From contig NZ_BDCK01000025.1 in NCBI RefSeq assembly GCF_001613465.1, positions 48,269-112,268 on the forward strand: a stretch of 64,000 nucleotides of DNA, given 5' to 3'. This stretch comes from Nocardia niwae NBRC 108934 = DSM 45340. Lineage in GTDB: Bacteria; Actinomycetota; Actinomycetes; Mycobacteriales; Mycobacteriaceae. The notes under the pieces are model-generated. The model was given only the letters and a program-made list of their open reading frames with translations, was not told the DNA's origin and did no database searches. The stretch's first letter is position 1; each line of letters opens with the position of its first letter. Position numbers and translations under genes: made by a program. This document shows, one piece after another, positions 30,470 to 39,529 of the stretch.

Positions 30470-32518
30470 TCAGAAAGTGATCCGCTGGTCGGGAGGCATG
30501 TACAACTTGTCGCCTTCCTTCACATCGAACGTCTTGTAGAACTCCTCGAGATTGCGCACGACCTGGTTGCAGCGGAATTCGTTGGGGGAGTGCGTATCAA
30601 TGCTGAGATAGCGGACGGTGAGTTCCTTCGTCTGCTTCTCGCGCCAGCTGCGCGCCCAGGACAAGAACATGGTGCGGTAGTCGGGATTGTCGATGCCCCG
30701 GCGTTTCTCGGCGATGCGGAAAGCGGCCAGCGTGATCTGCAGGCCGCGCAGATCGGCCAGGTTCTCACCGACCGTGAGTGCGCCGTCGACGTGCTGGTTC
30801 GGCTCGAGACCCTCCGGGACGAGCGCGTTGTACTGGTCGATCAGTTGCTTGGCCTTGGCGTCGAACGCCGCGCGGTCCTCGGGCGTCCACCAGTCGCGGC
30901 GGTTGCCGTCACCGTCGTACTTGGAGCCCTGGTCGTCGAAGCCGTGCCCGATCTCGTGCCCGATGGTGGAGCCCACCGCGCCGTAGTTGACGGCGGGCAG
31001 AGCGTCCTTGTCGAAGAAGGGCGGCTGGAGGTAGGCGGCGGGGAAGACGATCTGATTGGAGTTCGACGAGTAGTAGGCATTCACCGTTTGCGGCGACATG
31101 CCCCACTCGGATTTGTCGACCGGCGTCCCCAGTCGCGCGAACGCGCGCTTGACCTCGAACTCGTTGATGGCGAGCAGCGACTCGATCAACTTGCCCTTGA
31201 TGATCTTCAGCGTCGAGTAGTCGACCCACTTGTCCGGGTAGCCGATCTTGGGATCGATCTTGTCCAGTTTCTCCAGAGACGCCGCCCTCGTCGCGGGCGA
31301 CATCCAAATCGAATTGGTGAAGTTCTCCCGATAGGCCGCGACGACGTCGGCGAGCATCTCCTTGGCCCGCTCCTTGGCCTCCGGCGGAAAGTGCTTGGCC
31401 ACATACAGTTTTCCGAGCTGCTCGCCGAGCTTCTCGTCGACGATGCCCACGCCGTACTTCCACCGTTCGGGGCGCTGGTCCTGCCCGTTGAGAATTCTGC
31501 CCTTGAAGTCGAAATTCGCGTCGTTGACGGCCTTGGGCAGGTACGGAGCGAACTCCCGCAGCACCGACAGCTTCAGGTAATCCCGCCACGTGGCGATGTC
31601 CACCTCGGTCCACAGTCGGCCCGCCGCCGTGATGAAGGACGGCTGGTTCACCACCATCGTCGCGAACAACTCCCGCGGGCGGCCGGTGTTCCCCGCCAGC
31701 CACGGATCCCAGTCGAAGCCAGGGGCGAGCGCGGTCATATCGGCCCAGCTGTAGACGTTGTACGTCGCGTCGGTGTCGCGGTTGCGCACGTTGTCCCAGT
31801 GCGCGGGCGCGATGCGCTTCTCCAGGTCGAACACCCGCTGGGCGAGGCCGGCCGGGTCGGCGAACCCCGCGCCCGCGGCGATCCGCTCGAGGAAGGTGCG
31901 GTACTGCGCGAGCACCTCGCCGTACTCCGGCTTCCGGTAGTACTGCTCACCCAGGCCGAGCCCGGACTGGCCGACCGAAGGGATGTAGGCGTTGGAATTC
32001 TTCCGGTCGACGCCGATGCCGAGCCCGATCAACCCGCCGATCGGCAGCTCGGCCATCACCTTGGCCAAGTCCGCCTTGGTGGCGGCGCCGTCGATCTTCG
32101 CGAACAGGGGCGCCAGCGGCGTCATGCCGAGCCGTTCGATCTCGTCCCAGTCCACCCTGGCGTCGTAGAGGTCTCTGATCTGCTGCTCTTCCGAGCCCGG
32201 CTTCGGGTCCCGGATGCCGTCGATGATCTCCCGCAGCTGCTGCTCGGTGCGATCGCCCGCCTCACTGCCCGCGCCGTAGCTGACCTTGTCCGGCGGCAGC
32301 TGGTACTCCCGCAGCCACTTCCCGTTGACGTGCCGGTACAGGTCGTCCTGCGGCCGGATCGCCTCGTCGGCTCCGCTGAGATCGACGCCGGTGAGCGTCC
32401 TGCTCGCGGGTTCGGTGTCGTCCGAGCACGCGACCAGGGCGGCGGCGGCCGGAACGGCCCCGAGGGCGATCAGGAAGGCACGACGATCCAGCTTCGATGG
32501 CCGACCGGTAGATGTCAC
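30470..32518 (-). CDS. M13 family zinc metallopeptidase, lipoprotein
   Basis: This 682-residue neprilysin/PepO-like peptidase carries zinc ligands in H-E-I-G-H (about 521-525) and Glu585 in E-N-L-A-D, with the substrate-binding N-A-Y-Y upstream. The N-terminus has twin arginines (D-R-R-A-F-L), a hydrophobic core and the lipobox V-A-C, so export and lipid anchoring are likely. The GTG at 32516-32518 is chosen because GGGGAGAGG precedes it and the signal sequence follows; the frame is open further upstream but shows no gene-like features. The protein ends in R-I-T-F and lacks the short Cys-containing tail (C-x-V/I-W) usual in this family. Confidence 0.9.
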   Translation of the reverse strand: MTSTGRPSKLDRRAFLIALGAVPAAAALVACSDDTEPASRTLTGVDLSGADEAIRPQDDLYRHVNGKWLREYQLPPDKVSYGAGSEAGDRTEQQLREIIDGIRDPKPGSEEQQIRDLYDARVDWDEIERLGMTPLAPLFAKIDGAATKADLAKVMAELPIGGLIGLGIGVDRKNSNAYIPSVGQSGLGLGEQYYRKPEYGEVLAQYRTFLERIAAGAGFADPAGLAQRVFDLEKRIAPAHWDNVRNRDTDATYNVYSWADMTALAPGFDWDPWLAGNTGRPRELFATMVVNQPSFITAAGRLWTEVDIATWRDYLKLSVLREFAPYLPKAVNDANFDFKGRILNGQDQRPERWKYGVGIVDEKLGEQLGKLYVAKHFPPEAKERAKEMLADVVAAYRENFTNSIWMSPATRAASLEKLDKIDPKIGYPDKWVDYSTLKIIKGKLIESLLAINEFEVKRAFARLGTPVDKSEWGMSPQTVNAYYSSNSNQIVFPAAYLQPPFFDKDALPAVNYGAVGSTIGHEIGHGFDDQGSKYDGDGNRRDWWTPEDRAAFDAKAKQLIDQYNALVPEGLEPNQHVDGALTVGENLADLRGLQITLAAFRIAEKRRGIDNPDYRTMFLSWARSWREKQTKELTVRYLSIDTHSPNEFRCNQVVRNLEEFYKTFDVKEGDKLYMPPDQRITF

Positions 32519-32645
32519 GAGAATCCTCTCCCCGACGCGGCGGTGCCGCAGATGTACGAAGGCAGCCTTGCAGGACACCGAGGCTACCGGCGCGGTGGCG
32601 GACCGGCCGGGATTGGGGAAACGGGCACCCGCGTGTGGCCCCGAT

Positions 32646-32689
32646 TTGGGAACGACCTGCGGATTCCCATACACTAGACCGGTTGCCTG
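32646..32689 (+). promoter_or_regulatory. Promoter P1 of the rplN operon
   Basis: The -10-like TACACT (32670-32675) lies 18 bp after a -35-like TTGGGA (32646-32651). The 20 bp from 32670, TACACTAGACCGGTTGCCTG, recur with one change upstream of rpsH (48521-48540). An untranslated leader of about 170 nt follows to rplN. The rest of the 338-bp gap holds no gene. Confidence 0.75.
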
Positions 32690-32856
32690 CGGGAGCTGTG
32701 CCCGCAATCCGGCAGTGAACCCCCAGTGGTTGGTTCCGCGTTTCTTGCTCGAACCGAGGAAACCGCTGGCAGGCGCGCGTCCGGAGGGCAACCGACCATG
32801 CCCGTCGGGTCGGCAATCCGGCGTGCACATACGTCCAGGTCAAGGAGGACGCTGAA

Positions 32857-33225
32857 GTGATTCAGCAGGAGTCGCGACTGCGCGTCGCCGACAACACGGG
32901 CGCGAAGGAGATCCTTTGCATCCGCGTTCTCGGTGGTTCGTCGCGTCGCTATGCCGGTATCGGCGACATCATCGTCGCTACCGTGAAGGACGCCATCCCC
33001 GGCGGCAACGTGAAGCGGGGTGACGTCGTCAAGGCCGTCGTCGTGCGCACCACCAAGGAGCGCCGTCGTCCCGATGGTTCCTACATCAAGTTCGACGAGA
33101 ACGCGGCCGTGCTCATCAAGGCGGACAACGACCCGCGCGGCACTCGTATCTTCGGCCCGGTCGGCCGCGAGCTGCGCGACAAGAAGTTCATGAAGATCGT
33201 GTCGCTGGCTCCGGAGGTGCTCTGA
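32857..33225 (+). CDS. rplN: 50S ribosomal protein uL14
   Basis: This 122-residue protein begins M-I-Q-Q-E-S-R-L-R-V-A-D-N-T-G-A-K and has the family signature region G-G-N-V-K-R-G-D-V-V-K-A-V-V-V-R-T. It binds 23S rRNA at the subunit interface. The GTG start has AAGGAGG 8 nt upstream. It is the first gene of the spc operon segment and is separated from rplX by one base. Confidence 0.98.
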   Translation: MIQQESRLRVADNTGAKEILCIRVLGGSSRRYAGIGDIIVATVKDAIPGGNVKRGDVVKAVVVRTTKERRRPDGSYIKFDENAAVLIKADNDPRGTRIFGPVGRELRDKKFMKIVSLAPEVL

Positions 33226-33226
33226 C

Positions 33227-33544
33227 ATGAAGGTGCACAAAGGTGACACCGTGCTCGTCATCTCGGGCAAGGACAAGGGTGCCAAGGGCAAGGTCATCCA
33301 GGCCTACCCGAAGGAGAACCGGGTCCTCGTCGAGGGCGTGAACCGGATCAAGAAGCACGTCGCGAACTCCGCCAACCAGCGCGGCGCCTCCTCGGGCGGC
33401 ATCGTGACCCAGGAAGCCCCCATCCACGTCTCGAACGTGATGGTCGTCGACTCCGACGGCAAGCCGGCCCGCGTCGGCTACCGGACCGACGAGGAGAGCG
33501 GCAAGCGGGTCCGGATCTCCCGTAAGAACGGGAAGGACATCTGA
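33227..33544 (+). CDS. rplX: 50S ribosomal protein uL24
   Basis: This 105-residue protein starts M-K-V-H-K-G-D-T-V-L-V-I-S-G-K-D-K-G, the KOW motif that binds 23S rRNA early in 50S assembly. It ends R-V-R-I-S-R-K-N-G-K-D-I. It lies within 1-2 bp of both neighbours, so translation is probably coupled along rplN-rplX-rplE. Confidence 0.98.
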   Translation: MKVHKGDTVLVISGKDKGAKGKVIQAYPKENRVLVEGVNRIKKHVANSANQRGASSGGIVTQEAPIHVSNVMVVDSDGKPARVGYRTDEESGKRVRISRKNGKDI

Positions 33545-33545
33545 C

Positions 33546-34109
33546 ATGACCACGACGGAAAAAGTGCAGCCCCGGCTGAAGCAGCGCTACCGCGAAGAGA
33601 TCAAGGACGCGCTGAACAAGGAATTCGACTACGCCAACGTGATGCAGATCCCGGGCGTGGTGAAGGTCGTCGTCAACATGGGTGTCGGCGACGCCGCCCG
33701 CGACGCGAAGCTGATCAACGGCGCTGTCGAGGACCTGGCCCTGATCACCGGTCAGAAGCCGCAGATCCGCAAGGCGACCAAGTCCATCGCGCAGTTCAAG
33801 CTGCGTGAGGGCATGCCGATCGGCGCCAAGGTCACCCTGCGCGGCGACCGGATGTGGGAGTTCCTGGACCGCCTGGTCTCCATCGCGCTGCCGCGTATCC
33901 GCGACTTCCGCGGCCTGTCGCCGAAGCAGTTCGACGGCAACGGCAACTACACGTTCGGCCTGAGCGAGCAGTCGATGTTCCACGAGATCGACGTGGACCG
34001 GATCGACCGTCCGCGTGGTATGGACATCACCGTGGTGACCACCGCGACCAACAACGAAGAAGGCCGTGCCCTGCTCAAGCACCTCGGCTTCCCGTTCAAG
34101 GAGAACTGA
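33546..34109 (+). CDS. rplE: 50S ribosomal protein uL5
   Basis: This 187-residue protein is recognised by M-Q-I-P-G-V-V-K-V-V-V-N-M-G-V-G, the T-G-Q-K-P-Q-I-R-K-A-T-K-S-I-A signature and F-P-F-K-E-N at the C-terminus. It binds 5S rRNA in the central protuberance. It starts 1 bp after rplX and ends 4 bp before rpsN. Confidence 0.98.
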   Translation: MTTTEKVQPRLKQRYREEIKDALNKEFDYANVMQIPGVVKVVVNMGVGDAARDAKLINGAVEDLALITGQKPQIRKATKSIAQFKLREGMPIGAKVTLRGDRMWEFLDRLVSIALPRIRDFRGLSPKQFDGNGNYTFGLSEQSMFHEIDVDRIDRPRGMDITVVTTATNNEEGRALLKHLGFPFKEN

Positions 34110-34113
34110 GCAC

Positions 34114-34299
34114 ATGGCAAAGAAAGCACTGGTCAACAAGGCCAACGCCAAGCCGAAGTTCGCTGTCCGCGCCTACACCCGCTGCCAGCGCTGCGGCCGT
34201 CCCCATGCGGTCTACCGCAAGTTCGGCCTGTGCCGCGTGTGCCTGCGCGAAATGGCGCACCGCGGCGAGCTGCCGGGCGTGCACAAGAGCTCCTGGTGA
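34114..34299 (+). CDS. rpsN: 30S ribosomal protein uS14, zinc-binding type
   Basis: This 61-residue type Z S14 has an intact zinc ribbon (C-Q-R-C and C-R-V-C, 12 residues apart), as in M. tuberculosis rpsN1. The ATG at 34114 follows GGAG. In other actinobacteria rpsH follows directly; here two terminator-like hairpins follow and rpsH lies 14.4 kb away, so rpsN ends this half of the spc operon. Confidence 0.97.
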   Translation: MAKKALVNKANAKPKFAVRAYTRCQRCGRPHAVYRKFGLCRVCLREMAHRGELPGVHKSSW

Positions 34300-34302
34300 G
34301 CT

Positions 34303-34372
34303 GACGCTCCGCTGAGCGTCGTCAACTGAACATCTGAGCGAGGGCACGGACTCCAGTCGAGTCCGTGCCTTT
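34303..34372. terminator. Double terminator after rpsN
   Basis: There are two hairpins: a 7-bp stem (34303-34309 with 34314-34320), then a perfect 11-bp stem (34343-34353 with 34359-34369) followed by TTT. The second is the stronger, intrinsic-terminator-like element and lies about 45 bp after the rpsN stop. Confidence 0.88.
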
Positions 34373-34482
34373 GCTGTCTCCAGTAGTTTCTCTGCTGTCT
34401 CATCGCTGCCGTGCTCGCGGGCGCGCCCGCCCGTCCCGCACAGCCGGGGAAGTTCGCGCTGTCGCGAGTTGCCCGGTGAGAT

Positions 34483-35724
34483 TTATGTGGTGGTGTTGTC
34501 GAGGTACCGTCGGCGTGCCTGGTTCAGTTCGCGGCTCCACGTTGTTCCTTCGTCGGCCAACCGGCGTTGGAGCGTCCGTGGCCCGACCTCGAGGAGTCGG
34601 GCGGCGTCCGCCAGCGAGGGCGTACCTTCGGTGAGGGCGCCCTCCAGTGCGGTGCCCACCCGGTCCGACCATGTCGGAGAGCACACGGGCGGCGGCATCG
34701 TGGCACAACGGCGCCCGCGCGCTGTGGGAACCCCGGCTGCGTGGTGGGTTTCGAATGCGGCTGGATGAGATCCGTCAATGCCCGACACCAGTCGATCGGT
34801 CAGTTCCCTCGATCGGCGCCTCTGGAAATCTCGGGGTGTTTCGCCGTAGCGTGCCTTGAACGCTTGGGAGAACCAGGTTTGTGTGAAACCGCAACGTGCG
34901 GCCACCTCACTGACAGTCGTGCTCTTTCCCTGTTGGGAGAGCAGGTCGCGCGCGGCGCGCAGCGCCTCGTCCTGCCGCACTTCCCGGTAGGTGGTACCGC
35001 TCTGCTGGAGGGCGAGCCGCAATTGCCGGGGCGACCAGCCGAGAGCCGATGCCACCGCAGGCAGACGCAAGTCCCCGACACCGACATGCTCCCGCACGTA
35101 CTGACGAACGGCTGCAGCCGTTTCAGCCAGATGGCTTCGTTGCGGGCCCATATCGCCGAGCAGCATCAAGCAGATCAGCTCAGTGATTCGATCGCAGACG
35201 GCGTTGAATTGCCAGTCCGTGAGGTTGGATCGCTCGGCATGCGTTTCGCGGATCATGCACTGCACGATCCGTCCCAGGCCCGACTCCATGTCGAGCGTCG
35301 TTTGCGGCGGTCCGGCGGAAGACAGGCGATTGTCGATATCAGCACGCGGTATACGAACCGCGTTCGTCACCATGCGTGGCATGTAGTACCGAAACGGCTG
35401 ATCTGGGCTCAATAGCATTGCGCTACCGGGAGTAACGCGCGTTACCGTATCATTCATTTCGAAGGTATTGACTCCTCCCACAGCCCGCTGCGGCACGACC
35501 AACCAGTAGTCGCTACCGCCCTGACGGGTGTGTGACGGGGTCCGCCAGGCCAGACGCTCGCTGCGTTGGTCGAAGCACAGGAGAGTGTGAGCAACAGTGT
35601 CCTGAACGGTGGCACGGATCCACCAGTTGCGCGGATCACGATACCGGGACTCGGACGGCAGAAAGCTGTCGCTGAGTGCTTCCCACTCGTCGATGTCTTT
35701 CGTAACAAGCTCGGTGTACATCAT
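34483..35724 (-). CDS. AraC family regulator with an extra C-terminal HTH segment
   Basis: This 413-residue protein has an N-terminal AraC-binding_2-like ligand domain (about 1-190), then a standard AraC helix-turn-helix pair (about 215-310, with L-R-L-P-A-V-A-S-A-L-G-W-S-P-R-Q-L-R and V-S-E-V-A-A-R-C-G-F-T-Q-T-W-F-S-Q-A-F-K). About 105 further residues follow, whose last part (P-S-L-A-D-A-A-R-L-L-E-V-G-P-R-T-L-Q-R-R-L) repeats the first HTH of another AraC subtype. This looks like fusion to the remnant of a second regulator. Most relatives end near residue 310-320. Its targets could include the nearby P450 gene upstream on the same strand; this is not shown by the sequence. Confidence 0.85.
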   Translation of the reverse strand: MMYTELVTKDIDEWEALSDSFLPSESRYRDPRNWWIRATVQDTVAHTLLCFDQRSERLAWRTPSHTRQGGSDYWLVVPQRAVGGVNTFEMNDTVTRVTPGSAMLLSPDQPFRYYMPRMVTNAVRIPRADIDNRLSSAGPPQTTLDMESGLGRIVQCMIRETHAERSNLTDWQFNAVCDRITELICLMLLGDMGPQRSHLAETAAAVRQYVREHVGVGDLRLPAVASALGWSPRQLRLALQQSGTTYREVRQDEALRAARDLLSQQGKSTTVSEVAARCGFTQTWFSQAFKARYGETPRDFQRRRSRELTDRLVSGIDGSHPAAFETHHAAGVPTARGRRCATMPPPVCSPTWSDRVGTALEGALTEGTPSLADAARLLEVGPRTLQRRLADEGTTWSRELNQARRRYLDNTTT

Positions 35725-35849
35725 GATGACGCCTTGGCGGATGTGTTATTCGGGACTTTACGATTCAACATCACCTTGGAGGCCCGGTAGCTGTCCTGCA
35801 TATCCCGCCGTGAGAAGGGGACAAGTGGGAAACGCTGCGAACGATCGGC

Positions 35850-35880
35850 GTGACCGACGCCCGATCGCAGCGTCGGTCAC
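35850..35880. terminator. Terminator downstream of the P450 gene
   Basis: An 11-bp stem (35850-35860 with 35870-35880) with a 9-nt loop lies between the P450 stop and the AraC gene start, both read leftwards. Confidence 0.7.
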
Positions 35881-35950
35881 GGGCGTCACTCCGTCGGCTA
35901 CGGACGCACCGGTCTCGAAAAAGCGCGAAACTCGCCGGGCTGTGTTGAAT

Positions 35951-37168
35951 TCACTCTCCACTACGCGCGGGTTCCAGCAGTACGGGAAGTGCGAGGGGCC
36001 CGCAGGTGATGAAGTTCGGGCCGTAGACCTGGGTGATGTCACCAGCCAGACGCAATCGCGGGAATCGCTTGAACAGCGTAGACAACGCGATGTGGCTTTC
36101 CAGCCGGGCCAGGTGAGCGCCGAGGCAGACATGCGGTCCCCGGCCGAACGCCAGCTGGTCTCGGTGATCGCGGTCGATGTCGAAGGTACCGGCGTCCGGA
36201 TAGCGCTCCGGGTCCCGCCCGACGCCGCCGTACCACCCCACCATGGCTCCCGCGGGAATGTCTACGCCGGCGACGGTGATGTCTTGCAGCGCATAGCGAG
36301 TGGGAAGAATAGCGGCCACCGAAGAGCGGAAGCGCAGCATCTCCTCCACGACGTCCTTCCACCGGTCTTCGGCCTGGGCTTTGGCGAGCTGCTCGGGATG
36401 GGTGCACAGCGTGACGACCGCGTTGCCGAGCAGGTGCACGGTGGTCTCATGTCCGGCCATGAGCACCAACCACAACATGTTGACCAGTTCGTCGTCGGTC
36501 AAACCGTTCGCTTCGTTGGCCTCCAGCAGCGCGGAGGTGAGGTCGTCGCCGGGTGTGCGCCGTTTGCGGCCGAGGAGTTCGGTGAGGTAGCCGAGCATAT
36601 CCGCCATCGCGGCCTGAATCTCGTCGCCGGTGCTCAGATGCGACATGACCGTGGACGCCCAGATCCGGAATTGTTGTTGTTCGGACGCCGGTACACCGAA
36701 CAGTTCGCCGATCACCCGCACCGGCAGGGGGGTGGTGTAGCTGGAGACGAGATTGATTTCCGCCTTGTGGTCGGGAATATCGTCGAGGAGTTCGGTGGCG
36801 ATCTGCTGGATTCGGGGCTCGAGCGCGGCGACTCTGCGCGGGGTGAACGCCTGGCTTATCGTTCTCCGCAGCCGTCGATGATCCTCACCGTCCATGTTGA
36901 TCATGTGATCGATATCGGTGAGCGCGCGCAAGGGCCAGTCGGCTGGAATCGTGCCGTCCTGCAGCGCCGGACAGTTGCGCGGGTTCTTGCTCAAGACGGT
37001 GCCGTCTCCGGCGAGGATTTCGCTCACCGCTTTGTGGCTGACGGCGAACCAGGCCACGACATTGCCGGGCAGTTCGATCGGAACGATCGGTCCACGCCGA
37101 CGGATCCTGTCGAAGGTATCGAAAACCAACTCGCCAGCGGTAGGCAGCTGAGCGACGGGCTCGGTCAT
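35951..37168 (-). CDS. Cytochrome P450
   Basis: This 405-residue soluble bacterial P450 has the I-helix A-G-H-E-T-T (oxygen activation), the K-helix E-M-L-R, and the haem-binding F-G-R-G-P-H-V-C-L-G with the proximal Cys near residue 348. The substrate is unknown and no ferredoxin or reductase gene is adjacent. The ATG at 37166-37168 is preferred because GGGAGA precedes it; an in-frame ATG 12 nt upstream is possible. It diverges from the carboxyltransferase gene. Confidence 0.92.
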   Translation of the reverse strand: MTEPVAQLPTAGELVFDTFDRIRRRGPIVPIELPGNVVAWFAVSHKAVSEILAGDGTVLSKNPRNCPALQDGTIPADWPLRALTDIDHMINMDGEDHRRLRRTISQAFTPRRVAALEPRIQQIATELLDDIPDHKAEINLVSSYTTPLPVRVIGELFGVPASEQQQFRIWASTVMSHLSTGDEIQAAMADMLGYLTELLGRKRRTPGDDLTSALLEANEANGLTDDELVNMLWLVLMAGHETTVHLLGNAVVTLCTHPEQLAKAQAEDRWKDVVEEMLRFRSSVAAILPTRYALQDITVAGVDIPAGAMVGWYGGVGRDPERYPDAGTFDIDRDHRDQLAFGRGPHVCLGAHLARLESHIALSTLFKRFPRLRLAGDITQVYGPNFITCGPLALPVLLEPARSGE

Positions 37169-37661
37169 GATGTCTCCCATGGTGCGTTCGGTCACACACG
37201 GACACGGCTGACGTGTGCCCGCCCAGTGTCGGCCGCAACGACACGCCGAACGACCGGAACTGGGAATCGCTGCCTCGCAACGAAAGTGCGACGCAGAAGA
37301 ACAAACGTGGGAGCGAGATGTGCCAAGACCCTGCTGGGATGCCCCGGCAGGTGGCATGACCGCGTACCGATTCGGTGATCGCACACTCGACGGAGGCGTT
37401 GCGTCCGGAATTCTGCACCAGCTCACCTGTCGGCCGCCGCAACCGTGCCTTCGAGTCGTCCGAGGCGATCACCGCGTTCACACCCGCTCTGGAACGGCGT
37501 CCTGCCAGTCCTTCCTTCCTGTGACTGTGTTCGGACTATCCAGGATCTGATGTGCGACCGGCCCGGGCTGTGATTTGTCCCGGATATCCGGTTCGATGAC
37601 GCGTTCTGTGTCGATAGCGCTTACCGTCGCGGGGGCACAATAGTTGGTTCGGAAGGTGGCG
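37169..37661. other. Divergent intergenic region
   Basis: This 493-bp region lies between the P450 and carboxyltransferase genes and presumably holds both promoters. Frames crossing it are short or lack coding character. I see no clear operator or RNA gene. Confidence 0.5.
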
Positions 37662-39221
37662 GTGAGCGTGACAGGTACCGAGGCGAAGCTCGAGGAACTG
37701 GTCAAGATCCTGACGATCGCTGCGGAACCGGCGGGTGAGGCCGGTGCTGCCAAGCGGGAGAAGAAGGGTGTTCCGAGCGTTCGCCAGCGTGTGGCCATGC
37801 TGCTCGACCGCGGGACGTTCATCGAGACCGGTGCGTTGGCTCGTCAGCCCGACCGACCGGATGCTCTCTATGGTGACGGGCTGGTCACCGGTCGCGGTCT
37901 GATCGGGGGCCGTCCGGTGGTGGTGATCGCCCACGATCAGACCGTGTACGGCGGGTCGGTCGGTGTCACGTCCGCCCGCAAGTTCATGCGGGCGCTGCAA
38001 CTCGCGTTCGACAACGCATGCCCGGTGGTGACGATCAATGATTCCGGCGGTGCGCGTATCCAGGACGCGGTGGGTTCGATCGCTTCGTTCGGTGATATTT
38101 CCCGGGTGTTGGAGAAACTGTCCGGATACGTGCCACAGGTGTCGATCATTCTCGGCAAGTGCGCAGCGGGTTCGGTGTACGGGCCGATCAACACCGACGT
38201 GCTCATCGGCACCAAAGATTCCTACATGTTCGTCACCGGGCCGGAGGTGATCAAAGCCGTCAACGGTGAGGACGTCTCCGCCGAGGAACTCGGTGGGGCC
38301 GAAGTGCAGGCCAGACGCGGCACCCTGCATCACGTGGCCGACACCGAGCAGGAAGCCTACGACTGGGCGCGCAATTACCTGAGCTACATGCCGACGAGCT
38401 GTCTCGAGCAGCCGCCGATCGTGAACCCCGGCCTGGAGCCGGAGATCACCGCTACCGATCGCGAGCTCGACACGATCATCCCGGATTCCGATCGCGCCGG
38501 TTACGACATGCACGAGATCCTGCTGCGGATTTTCGACGACGGCGAATTCCACGAAATCCGCGCCGCGTTCGCACCGAATCTGATCACCGGGTTCGCCAGG
38601 GTCGACGGCTATCCGGTCGGTGTGATCGCCAACCAGCCGTTGGTGCTGGGTGGTTCCATCGACGCCGCCTGCTCGGACAAGTCGACCTACTTCATCCGGC
38701 TCTGCGACGCGTTCAATATCCCGCTGGTGTTCGTCGCGGACACCCCTGGCGTGCTGCCGGGCCTCGAGCAGGAAGCCAACGGTGTGATCATCCGCGGCGG
38801 GCGGGTACCGCGTGCGATCATCGAGGCGACGGTCCCGATCATCAACCTGGTCGTGCGCAAGTCCTACGGTGGCGCCTACGGCATGATGGCGGCCCGGCAG
38901 GTGGGTGCCGACATCAGTTTCGCCTGGCCGACGGCCCGGATCGCTGTGATCGGCGCCGACAGCGCGGTCGACCTCATCGGCAAGCGGCAATTGGCGGCGG
39001 TGCCGGAGGAGCATCGGGCAGCGGCGCGCGAGTTCATGATCAACCAGTACAACGAGACGATCGCCACCCCGTGGATCGCCGCCGAACGCGGCTACATCGA
39101 CGCGGTCATCGAACCGGCGCGGACCCGGCTGGAGATCCGGAACGCGCTGCGCCTGTTGCGGGACAAGCCGCCGGTCAAGCCGGAGTTCAACCCGCGCAAG
39201 CATCCGGTGTACCCGATGTGA
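37662..39221 (+). CDS. Acyl-CoA carboxylase beta subunit (carboxyltransferase, AccD/PccB-like)
   Basis: This 519-residue carboxyltransferase transfers CO2 from biotin to acetyl- or propionyl-CoA, making malonyl- or methylmalonyl-CoA. Crotonase-fold lobes show S-G-G-A-R-I-Q-D (first oxyanion hole), G-K-C-A-A-G-S-V-Y-G-P, A-D-T-P-G-V-L-P-G and R-K-S-Y-G-G-A-Y-G-M-M (second oxyanion hole). The GTG at 37662 has GGAAGG 5 nt upstream; another GTG at 37668 is possible. The biotinylated alpha subunit is not nearby, so it must use one encoded elsewhere. Substrate preference is unresolved, but it could supply extender units. Confidence 0.9.
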   Translation: MSVTGTEAKLEELVKILTIAAEPAGEAGAAKREKKGVPSVRQRVAMLLDRGTFIETGALARQPDRPDALYGDGLVTGRGLIGGRPVVVIAHDQTVYGGSVGVTSARKFMRALQLAFDNACPVVTINDSGGARIQDAVGSIASFGDISRVLEKLSGYVPQVSIILGKCAAGSVYGPINTDVLIGTKDSYMFVTGPEVIKAVNGEDVSAEELGGAEVQARRGTLHHVADTEQEAYDWARNYLSYMPTSCLEQPPIVNPGLEPEITATDRELDTIIPDSDRAGYDMHEILLRIFDDGEFHEIRAAFAPNLITGFARVDGYPVGVIANQPLVLGGSIDAACSDKSTYFIRLCDAFNIPLVFVADTPGVLPGLEQEANGVIIRGGRVPRAIIEATVPIINLVVRKSYGGAYGMMAARQVGADISFAWPTARIAVIGADSAVDLIGKRQLAAVPEEHRAAAREFMINQYNETIATPWIAAERGYIDAVIEPARTRLEIRNALRLLRDKPPVKPEFNPRKHPVYPM

Positions 39222-39436
39222 TCTTCCCGTTTACTCCGCGGCTGGGCGTATGGCACGGCGAGCGCTGGCGGACCGACAGGTTGCCGGAGAGGCATCTGGC
39301 GACCTACTCGACCGATGTCGGCGCCCTATCGGCGTCGCACTTATTCCTGGCCGCCGGCTTCCTGAAGCCACCGGTAATTGCGGACGCGACAGAGTCCGCG
39401 CGGCGACGGTGTGACCACCGAGCCTGCGCCGAGTAG
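39218..39436 (+). CDS. Possible small protein coupled to the carboxyltransferase
   Basis: A 72-codon frame starts at a GTG inside the carboxyltransferase ATG-TGA end (4-bp overlap). The first 50 residues (with V-I-F-P-F-T-P-R-L-G-V-W-H-G-E-R-W) have plausible composition; the last 20 are Arg/Cys-rich. It does not look like the known small epsilon subunits of acyl-CoA carboxylases. It may be a real coupled gene, a remnant, or chance. Confidence 0.3.
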   Translation: MIFPFTPRLGVWHGERWRTDRLPERHLATYSTDVGALSASHLFLAAGFLKPPVIADATESARRRCDHRACAE

Positions 39437-39457
39437 CGAATCGCAGACGACCCGAAG

Positions 39458-39495
39458 AAGGCGCTGCGGCGGATGGGTTCCGCCGCAGCGCCTTT
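39458..39495. terminator. Bidirectional terminator after the carboxyltransferase
   Basis: A perfect 16-bp stem (39458-39473 with 39479-39494) has a 5-nt loop and a short T run. It lies between convergent genes. Confidence 0.9.
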
Positions 39496-39529
39496 CGCGA
39501 CCTCGGCTCAGCAGGTCAAGCGCTGATTG

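Noticed and set aside
30780..32677. Rightward frame of almost 900 codons opposite the M13 peptidase
   Set aside because: Antisense shadow; the leftward frame has HEIGH and ENLAD motifs and a signal peptide.
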